Shown one piece after another: positions 1 through 4,055 of a stretch of DNA of 5,451 nucleotides. The notes under the pieces are model-generated. The model was given only the letters and a program-made list of their open reading frames with translations, was not told where the DNA came from and did no database searches. A program made the position numbers and the translations under genes. Numbering within the stretch: the stretch's first letter is position 1; every line of letters starts with the position of its first letter. The stretch comes from Planctomycetota bacterium (lineage in GTDB: Bacteria > Planctomycetota > SZUA-567), in the NCBI GenBank assembly GCA_031270145.1, contig JAISYD010000345.1:1-5451 (forward strand). The letters are read 5' to 3'.

Positions 1-1
1 C

Positions 2-640
2 GGGCAGCAACAGCGGGTGGCGCTGGCTCGCGCCCTGGTGTTCAACCCCAGGGTGCTGTTGCTCGACGAACCGCTCTCCGCCATCGACGCCGGCCTGCGG
101 GTGGAATTGCGCAAGCAAATACGCGCCTTGCAGCGCGAGCACGGCATCACCGCCCTCCATGTCACCCACGACCAGGAGGAAGCCCTGTCCATGGCCGACA
201 AGGTGGCGCTGATGGACGGGGGCCGCATCGTCCAATGCGGGACGCCGTTCGAGCTTTACGACCAGCCGATCAACCGGAAGGCGGCCGCCTTTGTGGGGCA
301 GGCCAATTTGTGGGAGGGCGAGGTGTCGGCCGCCAACCGCGTCCGGCTGGCTTGGCGGGAATTGGCCTGCGACACCGCCGGACGCCTCCCCGGCGACAAG
401 GTGATCGCGCTGGTGCGGCCGGAAAACGTGGTCATAAACCCGCCCGACGACGGGATCAATCGCATCGCCGGACGCCTGGGGCTCGACGCCTTCCTGGGCG
501 CCGTGCGCCGCTACGAGTTCGTGCCGGACGGGGCGGGGGATGGCCTGGCGATTCAGGGGGAGACGTCGAGCCGCGGGGATATCCGCTCCATAGGCATCCC
601 CCCGGAGCGCATCCGGCTGTTGCCCCGCGACGCTGGTTGA
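2..640 (+). CDS. ABC importer ATP-binding subunit, 3' part (PotA/FbpC/PhnT type)
   Basis: This is the cytoplasmic ATPase that powers substrate import. The gene enters from the left edge. The first codons visible read GQQQRVALARAL, the second half of the ABC signature (LSGGQ), so the Walker A motif and the start codon lie outside the window. Walker B follows (VLLLDEPLSAID), then the H-loop (HVTHDQEEAL) and the MADKVALMDGGRI segment typical of this subfamily. The last 110 or so residues form a TOBE-like C-terminal domain (ALVRPENVVI), which in relatives contributes to dimerisation and regulation. The reading frame is open from base 2 to a TGA stop. The binding-protein gene starts 79 nt downstream on the same strand, with the permease after it, so these three probably form one transporter. 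The GTG at 17 lies inside the signature motif and is not a start. Substrate class (ferric iron, polyamine, phosphonate) cannot be settled from the ATPase. Confidence 0.93.
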   Translation, partial: GQQQRVALARALVFNPRVLLLDEPLSAIDAGLRVELRKQIRALQREHGITALHVTHDQEEALSMADKVALMDGGRIVQCGTPFELYDQPINRKAAAFVGQANLWEGEVSAANRVRLAWRELACDTAGRLPGDKVIALVRPENVVINPPDDGINRIAGRLGLDAFLGAVRRYEFVPDGAGDGLAIQGETSSRGDIRSIGIPPERIRLLPRDAG

Positions 641-641
641 T

Positions 642-658
642 CCCGGGTTCCGGCCGGG
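642..658 (+). other. Small GC hairpin after the ATPase gene
   Basis: CCCGG (642-646) pairs with CCGGG (654-658) around a 7-nt loop, starting just after the ATPase stop codon. The sequence after it is rich in G and T but has no T run, so it does not qualify as an intrinsic terminator. It may only mark an RNA folding or processing point between two cotranscribed genes. The remaining leader up to 707 shows no promoter I would defend. Confidence 0.3.
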
Positions 659-707
659 GCATTGTCGTTGTGTTTGTGTGGCGTCCATGTTTGGTTTGGC
701 CATTGAT

Positions 708-713
708 GAGGAG
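708..713 (+). promoter_or_regulatory. Ribosome-binding site that fixes the binding-protein start
   Basis: GAGGAG ends 6 nt before the ATG at 720, a normal spacing. The in-frame ATG at 714 would touch this site directly, and the in-frame GTG at 678 has no such site. The site therefore selects ATG 720, which also begins a clean signal peptide (MKRICAAILV). Confidence 0.75.
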
Positions 714-719
714 ATGCGT

Positions 720-1793
720 ATGAAGAGGATTTGCGCGGCAATTCTTGTCTGCCTGGTTTTCGCCGCCGCCGCCGCCGCCGGCCAATTGCCGGCCCCCGAG
801 TTGTATCCCGGCGAACAGGAGCTTTACGAGAAGGCGTTGACGGAGGGCATGGTGGTTTCGTTCGACACCGGTCCGACCTGGGCCAACTGGGGCGCGTTGT
901 TCAAGGCCTTTGAGAAGCGTTACGAGGGGATCAGCCTGGTTTACAACGACATCGGCTCCGGCGCGACCGTCGTGGCGCTCGAAAAGGCCCGCCGCCGGCC
1001 CCAGGCCGACACCGCCTACTATTTCGCCCAGTCCGCCATCGACGCCAAGGCCAAGGGGCTGGTGGAATCGTGGGCCCCGATCAATTTTGAAAAGCTGCCG
1101 CCCGCCTTCCGGGACAGCGACAAGCAATGGTTCATCTGCCACCAACTGGTCGTCGCCTTCCTGGTCAACAAAAAACTGGTCAAGAACGTCCCGGCCTCGT
1201 GGGCCGATCTTCTGAAGCCGGAATACAAGAACTCCATTGTCTATCTCGATCCCCGCTCCACCGGCCAGGGCCAGGTGCTGACCTTCGGCGCCGCCTACGG
1301 CAACGGCGGCTCGGTCGAGGATCCGCTGCCCGGCGTCGAGTATCTCGCGAAGCTCCACCGGGCCGGCAACATCCAGCGCGTCGAGGGCACCACCCCCTAC
1401 GCCAAGTTCATCAAGGGCGAGATTCCCGTCTGGATTGCCTACGAGGGCGACGGACTCAAGGCCAAGCTAACCGACGGCATGGGCGACGATTGCGCCGTCG
1501 TCATCCCCAGGGAAGCCTCGGTCAGCGCCCCCTACGCCGAGAGCCTGGTCAAGGGCGGCCCCAATCCCAACGCCGGCAAATTGTGGCTCAATTTCATGAT
1601 GTCCTCGGCCGGGCAGCAGTTGTTTGTCGAGGGGTTTGTCCGTCCGTCGGTCCCGGACGTGAATATCCCCGACGGCATGCGGCGGCACATGCCGGACGCC
1701 CCCCAGGTGGTTCCCCTGGACATAATCAAGTCGGCCAAGGTCAAAACCCTTATCGACGAGGGCTGGACCAGGCTGGTCCTCGGAGGCAAGTAG
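720..1793 (+). CDS. Periplasmic substrate-binding protein of an ABC importer (AfuA/COG1840-like)
   Basis: This 357-residue protein is expected to capture the ligand in the periplasm and deliver it to the permease. Residues 1-20 are a Sec signal peptide: KR near the N-terminus, a hydrophobic core and six alanines (15-20), with cleavage probably near residue 20 or 21. The mature part reads as a type II periplasmic binding fold. It has an early strand and ligand-loop region (VVSFDTGPTW, about 45-54), NDIGSGATV (76-84), a hinge-side segment QWFICHQLVVAFLVNKKLV (136-154), then WADLLKPEYKNSIV (161-174), and GGPNPNAGKLWLNFMMSSAGQQ (279-300), the usual C-terminal helix region of iron and spermidine binders. 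I do not see the paired tyrosines expected near residues 195-235 of FbpA-type ferric binders; the only YY pair is at 100-101. Mature cysteines are C140 and C258. There is no lipobox, so it should be soluble. The gene sits between its ATPase and permease. Substrate unknown. Confidence 0.9.
   Translation: MKRICAAILVCLVFAAAAAAGQLPAPELYPGEQELYEKALTEGMVVSFDTGPTWANWGALFKAFEKRYEGISLVYNDIGSGATVVALEKARRRPQADTAYYFAQSAIDAKAKGLVESWAPINFEKLPPAFRDSDKQWFICHQLVVAFLVNKKLVKNVPASWADLLKPEYKNSIVYLDPRSTGQGQVLTFGAAYGNGGSVEDPLPGVEYLAKLHRAGNIQRVEGTTPYAKFIKGEIPVWIAYEGDGLKAKLTDGMGDDCAVVIPREASVSAPYAESLVKGGPNPNAGKLWLNFMMSSAGQQLFVEGFVRPSVPDVNIPDGMRRHMPDAPQVVPLDIIKSAKVKTLIDEGWTRLVLGGK
762..779 (+). repeat. GCC x6 triplet repeat in the signal-peptide region
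   Basis: Six consecutive in-frame GCC codons encode alanines 15-20 at the end of the signal-peptide core. A change in copy number would lengthen or shorten the alanine stretch without shifting the frame, so any effect would fall on export efficiency or cleavage position. Six GC-rich alanine codons in a high-GC genome may also be chance. Confidence 0.8.
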
Positions 1794-1799
1794 CGGCAA

Positions 1800-1848
1800 C
1801 CGCCCGCCCCGGGGCCGGCGGTTTCGCGCTTCGGTTTTCGGGGCGGGC
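1800..1848 (+). other. Two mutually exclusive GC-rich stem-loops between the binding-protein and permease genes
   Basis: The 112-nt gap between these genes holds two competing folds. In the first, CCGCC-C-GCC (1800-1808) pairs with GGC-C-GGCGG (1813-1821) around a CCGG loop, with one C-C mismatch. In the second, GCCCGCCCC (1802-1810) pairs perfectly with GGGGCGGGC (1840-1848) across 29 nt. Both use the same left bases, so only one can form at a time. No T run follows, so neither is a standard terminator. Known importer operons place hairpins here to protect the binding-protein mRNA 3' end and lower permease expression, and the same role is inferred here. No convincing promoter is visible before the permease. 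Confidence 0.55.
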
Positions 1849-1905
1849 ATGGCAGCGCGGCTGGGCCATTGTGGATTGGCTCCGCCGCCTCGGCAATGAG
1901 CCGTC

Positions 1906-2742
1906 ATGACGAAAAAAAAATGGCTGTGGGTCTCGCTGTTGGCCTTCCCGGGCTTCGCGACGCTGCTGGCGTTCTTCGTGTTGCCGCTGGGGACGGTGCT
2001 GGTGGAGCCGTTCCTGGACCGGGGGGACGCCTTTGTCCGCCTGATCGGCGACCCGCTTTTTTGGCGCGGCCTGAAGGGCAGTCTGACGCTGGCGGTGACG
2101 GCCGGGGCCGCGTCGGTGCTTTGCGGCGTCCCGGTGGCCTTCAGCCTAGCCCGGATGCCGGAGCGGCTTAAGGCGCCGGTAATGTTCTGCATATCGCTCC
2201 CGCTCACTTTTTCCGGCCTGATCGTCGCCTACGGCTTCATCCTGTCCTTCGGCCGGGCCGGGTTCGTGACCCAGCTCCTGGCCCGGCTTGGCGTCCCGCC
2301 GGAATGGGTGGCGGAGATCACCTACAGTCCGGTCGGCCTGGCCATGGCCTACTGTTATTACCTGATTCCCCGCGTGGTCCTGTTGCTGCTGCCGGTGGTG
2401 AGCAATTTTGACCGGACTTTGCTGACCGCCGCCAATTCGCTTGGCGCGGGCCGGGCGCGGGCCTGGTTCGACATCGCCCTGCCCGAGCTGTTCCCCACCA
2501 TAGTCTTCTCGTTTTTCCTGGTGGCGGCCATCGCCTTTAGCGCCTACGGCACCGCCCTGGCTCTGGTGGGCACCCAGGTGAATATCCTGCCGCTCCTCCT
2601 GTACAGCCGCATTTCCGACACCGGGAGCGATTTCCCGCAGGCGGCGGCCATTTCCCTGGTGCTGATGTTCGTATGCGCCGCCATGATGGGGATTGCCGAG
2701 CTGGTGGCTGTCCGCCGCGAGCGTTTCAAGGGCAACGCTTGA
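1906..2742 (+). CDS. ABC importer permease subunit, six predicted membrane helices
   Basis: This 278-residue inner-membrane protein forms half of the translocation channel. Hydrophobic segments fall at about 7-32, 58-81, 91-114, 141-165, 197-221 and 247-269. The coupling loop that docks on the ATPase is clear: TAANSLG at 174-180, then nine residues and IALP at 190-193, which fits the EAA-x3-G-x9-I-x-LP pattern. The family is that of PotB/PotC, FbpB and PhnU/PhnV. The start at 1906 has only a weak upstream site (TGAG at 1897-1900) but begins immediately before the first helix. The N-terminus MTKKK is written with nine consecutive A. Importers of this class normally need two permease chains or one fused double chain. 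No second one follows here, so a partner may lie upstream of the ATPase, or this chain may homodimerise. The SLOG gene starts 34 nt after its stop. Confidence 0.92.
   Translation: MTKKKWLWVSLLAFPGFATLLAFFVLPLGTVLVEPFLDRGDAFVRLIGDPLFWRGLKGSLTLAVTAGAASVLCGVPVAFSLARMPERLKAPVMFCISLPLTFSGLIVAYGFILSFGRAGFVTQLLARLGVPPEWVAEITYSPVGLAMAYCYYLIPRVVLLLLPVVSNFDRTLLTAANSLGAGRARAWFDIALPELFPTIVFSFFLVAAIAFSAYGTALALVGTQVNILPLLLYSRISDTGSDFPQAAAISLVLMFVCAAMMGIAELVAVRRERFKGNA
1912..1920 (+). repeat. A9 homopolymer directly after the permease start
   Basis: Nine A bases encode Lys-Lys-Lys at codons 3-5, in a GC-rich gene where AAG would be the expected lysine codon. Losing one A would put a stop at 2042-2044, and gaining one would put a stop at 2169-2171, so any slip leaves only a short truncated product. 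Possible roles are translation enhancement by an A-rich start region, transcriptional slippage or phase variation. Confidence 0.9.
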
Positions 2743-2776
2743 TTTCCGGCTTCGCCGCGGCCGATTGGGAGAGCAT

Positions 2777-3415
2777 ATGTCCGCCGCCGCCTGTTTTTAC
2801 CATGACGGAGAAAACCTTCTCGACGTCCGGGGAAATGTTTTCGACTCCGCCAGCATTGCATTCAAGGCGCCCCCGCGCGCCGTGGAGCCTTCCTGGAGCA
2901 AACTCTCCGGCCGGGAGGCGGTCGCCTGGCTGCAAAAGCGTCCCGGGCGGATACGCCCGCCCATCGCGGTCGTGGGTCCCCGCGAGGCCGACTCGCTGGA
3001 ACGGGAAAGGGCCTACCGGTTGGGGCGCGAATTGGCCGGCGTCGGCCTGGTTGTGCTTTGCGGCGGCCGCCAGGGGGTGATGGAGGAGGTATGCCGGGGC
3101 GTGGCCGAGGAAAATGGGATATCCGTCGGCCTTCTTCCGGAGGGCGACTGGAAAAGCGCCAACCCCCATGTGGGCATACCGATCGCCTCGGGCATCGGCA
3201 TCGCCCGCAACGCCCTGATCGCCCGCGCCGCCCATGTGATGCTGGCGGTCGGGGCGGGTTTGGGGACCATATCCGAAATGGCCTTGGGCTTGCAATTCGG
3301 GAAACGCGTTTTCGCGCTTTCGGACCGGCCCATCCTTCCCGGCGTGGAGGCGTTTCCGGAGTGGGAATTGATGCAGCCGCATTTTTACGCGGCTGTATTG
3401 AATTGGCGCGGATGA
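2777..3415 (+). CDS. SLOG-superfamily protein, TIGR00725 type (LOG/lysine-decarboxylase-like Rossmann fold)
   Basis: The 212-residue product is a cytoplasmic nucleotide-binding fold related to LOG cytokinin phosphoribohydrolases; its own reaction is unknown. The Rossmann core starts at about residue 62 (PPIAVVGPREAD). It continues with an RLGRELAGVGLVVLCGGRQGVMEEV segment (81-105, GGxxGxM motif) and SGIGIARNALIARAAHVMLAV (138-158). It ends with GAGLGTISEMALGLQFGKRV (159-178), the counterpart of the PGGxGTxxE motif, in which the PGG is not kept but GTxxE is (E167). Residues 1-60 lie before the core and I do not recognise them as a named domain. ATG 2777 is chosen because a GGGAG-type site (2767-2771) lies 5 nt upstream and the residues before it look non-coding. 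An upstream start at 2693 would overlap the permease by 50 nt in another frame. The 34-nt gap after the permease implies cotranscription. A role in processing the imported compound is only inference. Confidence 0.85.
   Translation: MSAAACFYHDGENLLDVRGNVFDSASIAFKAPPRAVEPSWSKLSGREAVAWLQKRPGRIRPPIAVVGPREADSLERERAYRLGRELAGVGLVVLCGGRQGVMEEVCRGVAEENGISVGLLPEGDWKSANPHVGIPIASGIGIARNALIARAAHVMLAVGAGLGTISEMALGLQFGKRVFALSDRPILPGVEAFPEWELMQPHFYAAVLNWRG
3372..3397 (+). other. Stem-loop inside the 3' end of the SLOG gene
   Basis: TGCAGCCGC (3372-3380) pairs with GCGGCTGTA (3389-3397) around ATTTTTAC: nine pairs including one G-T. It covers the codons for residues QPHFYAAV. No T run follows. It may stabilise the 3' end of the operon mRNA, or it may be a by-product of coding sequence. 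Confidence 0.45.
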
Positions 3416-3460
3416 TCCCTCCGTATATGCGGCTTGCGCCTTTAAGGGATTTTGCGCCAT

Positions 3461-3500
3461 GATAACGTCTGGATTTTTGCGCAAAATTCCGGACGTTGTC
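3461..3500. repeat. 40-nt near-perfect inverted repeat
   Basis: Bases 3461-3480 pair with 3481-3500: twenty positions with one T-T mismatch (3474/3487) and two G-T pairs, centred on TTTTTGCGCAAAA. As RNA it would fold into one long hairpin. As DNA it is a large dyad that could bind a dimeric regulator. It starts 46 nt after the SLOG stop codon. The following bases (CCAGGAG) do not form a T run, so it is not a typical intrinsic terminator on the plus strand. Confidence 0.85.
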
Positions 3501-3594
3501 CCAGGAGTTCTTCCCGTTCGCTCCGGGCGATGGGTTCCCGCCTTTGCCGGCGTTCCTCCTTATTGCGCGCGATAGCGCACCCTCTCGGCGGTGG

Positions 3595-3626
3595 GTGTCG
3601 AAAGCGGGCTTTGCCCGCGTCGACAC
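3595..3626. terminator. Strong stem-loop, terminator-like but without a T tract
   Basis: GTGTCGA (3595-3601) pairs perfectly with TCGACAC (3620-3626), and inside it GCGGGC (3604-3609) pairs perfectly with GCCCGC (3613-3618) around a TTT loop. The two stems are separated by a small AA/G internal loop. The position between convergent genes fits transcription termination on either strand. No T run follows on either side, so Rho-independent action is doubtful. A repeat-element arm is the alternative. Confidence 0.4.
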
Positions 3627-3650
3627 AAAGGCCAGCCGACATTCCCGGGA

Positions 3651-3719
3651 TTAACGCCTGACGAACGCGCAGCCGTTTTACGAGAGAATTTTCCGGACGA
3701 TTTTTTCGTATTCGGCCAT
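3651..3719 (-). pseudogene. hicA: hicA toxin remnant, stopped by an in-frame TAA and missing its 3' part
   Basis: HicA is a small ribosome-independent mRNA interferase with a dsRBD-like fold. On the minus strand its ATG overlaps the antitoxin stop (TAATG), the usual coupling in hicBA-type pairs. The reading is MAEYEKIVRKILS, then TAA (3678-3680), then in the same frame NGCAFVRR, then a second TAA (3651-3653). Joined across the stop this matches the family's opening helix and first strand (of the form KIVRKILSxNGCxFVRR). The first TAA is one base from GAA or CAA, so a single nonsense mutation would explain it. Beyond the second stop, the expected G-K-G-x-H-x-x-W segment with the catalytic histidine is absent in every minus frame I could follow; the stem-loop block is there instead. 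The product, if made, is 13 residues and should be inactive. Identification is by motif memory, not by a database search. Confidence 0.78.
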
Positions 3720-3946
3720 TACGGGCACACTGTCGCGTAACGGTCGAAGTGAAAATGCAGGGTGCAGTTTTCCTTGTCGATGTTGTTCATTTCCATTATT
3801 TCGGGAGCAGCAAACCGCACGCGCTCCATAAGTAAATCAACCGATCCGCTCCCGAGAACCAAGCCGGGAATGTCCTCGCTTGTCGCAACCCATGTGGACG
3901 ATTCCTCGTCCAAGTATAATTTGACGGCGTATTCCGTATTTGGCAT
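3719..3946 (-). CDS. DUF1902 / HicB-like antitoxin
   Basis: The 75-residue protein has the DUF1902/HicB-like partial RNase H fold. It opens with a strand-turn-strand, YAVKLYLDEESSTWVATSEDIPGL (6-29, including the W-V-A-T-S-x-D-I-P-G-L core). A helix follows, SVDLLMERVRFAAPEIMEMN (35-54), and then a last strand LHFHFDRY (63-70). In the family this binds and silences HicA. No DNA-binding extension is present, so self-regulation would need another factor. The start at 3946 is chosen over an in-frame ATG at 3985 because a GGGAGGG site lies 7 nt upstream and the earlier ATG would lie upstream of the predicted transcript start. Its stop codon overlaps the hicA start. GC content is about 51% by hand count, clearly below the flanking genes, which suggests acquisition by transfer. 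With hicA broken, it is now an antitoxin without its toxin unless it has a second role. Confidence 0.85.
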   Translation of the reverse strand: MPNTEYAVKLYLDEESSTWVATSEDIPGLVLGSGSVDLLMERVRFAAPEIMEMNNIDKENCTLHFHFDRYATVCP

Positions 3947-3953
3947 TTTTGGG

Positions 3954-3960
3954 CCCTCCC
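3954..3960 (-). promoter_or_regulatory. Ribosome-binding site of the HicB-like gene
   Basis: On the minus strand GGGAGGG is followed by 7 nt (CCCAAAA) and then the ATG ending at 3946. This strong site with an A-rich spacer decides the start codon. Confidence 0.8.
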
Positions 3961-3973
3961 GATACCGTGCGAC

Positions 3974-4002
3974 AGTATACCACAAGCCGGTCGTGTTAGC
4001 AA
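3974..4002 (-). promoter_or_regulatory. Sigma70-type extended -10 promoter of the antitoxin-toxin pair
   Basis: On the minus strand TTGCTA (3997-4002, 4 of 6 to TTGACA) is followed by exactly 17 nt and TATACT (3974-3979, 5 of 6 to TATAAT), with TG placed for an extended -10 (TGGTATACT). Transcription would start near 3967, about 20 nt before the antitoxin ATG. It separates this pair from the autotransporter gene that ends 53 nt upstream on the same strand. Confidence 0.7.
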
Positions 4003-4019
4003 CAGGCCCCGCGTCCTGT
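4002..4019 (-). other. Weak hairpin between the autotransporter and the antitoxin promoter
   Basis: On the minus strand ACAGG pairs with CCTGT around an 8-nt loop, after the autotransporter stop. It shares its last base with the -35 hexamer. The stem is only five pairs and no T run follows, so it is at best a poor terminator. An 8-bp perfect palindrome ATACGTAT lies close by at 4021-4028. Confidence 0.25.
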
Positions 4020-4055
4020 CATACGTATCTGTCGCCGGGAGTTGTCCGGGCTTCG

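Larger units (their letters stand above)
3416..3650. other. Gene-free, stem-loop-rich intergenic block between convergent genes
   Basis: I find no credible gene here. The open frames that cross it on both strands read as arginine- and proline-rich shadow peptides and match nothing I know. The block has two exact copies of TTGCGCC (3434-3440 and 3452-3458) and a third TTGCGC at 3477-3482, followed by a 40-nt inverted repeat (3461-3500). It then has short GC stems (CCCG 3513-3516 with CGGG 3524-3527; CGCC 3539-3542 with GGCG 3549-3552; AGGAG 3503-3507 with CTCCT 3556-3560 enclosing both). It ends with a strong hairpin (3595-3626). It occupies the place where the rest of hicA should be. It may be a terminator region for two converging transcripts, a small RNA, or a dispersed palindromic repeat. 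Confidence 0.5.

Noticed and set aside
714..716. ATG at 714 as start of the binding protein
   Set aside because: It directly abuts the GAGGAG site, leaving no spacing; ATG 720 has correct spacing.
720..779. Possible lipoprotein signal with Cys11 in the binding protein
   Set aside because: The residues before Cys11 (ILV) do not give the small residue expected before the cysteine of a lipobox, and the cysteine lies inside the hydrophobic core. An ordinary Sec signal fits better.
456..1358. A 300-codon minus-strand open frame across the ATPase and binding-protein genes
   Set aside because: It is antisense to two well-supported genes and has no recognisable domain.
1127..1909. A 260-codon plus-strand frame within the binding-protein gene and the following gap
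   Set aside because: Arginine-, glycine- and glutamine-rich out-of-frame reading of a real gene; no family resemblance.
2693..2776. Upstream start of the SLOG protein at 2693
   Set aside because: It would overlap the permease end by 50 nt and add arginine-rich residues that do not resemble the family; ATG 2777 has a ribosome-binding site.
3500..3640. A tRNA or tmRNA hidden in the structured intergenic block
   Set aside because: I looked for a GGTTCGAATCC-type T arm with a matching acceptor stem and found only partial resemblance (GGGTTCCC); no cloverleaf can be drawn.
3442..3642. Small minus-strand open frame (66 codons) and overlapping plus-strand frame (3452-3661) in the intergenic block
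   Set aside because: Both cross the palindromic structures, read as arginine-rich peptides, have no ribosome-binding site I would trust and no known domain. They are more likely shadows of a structured non-coding repeat.
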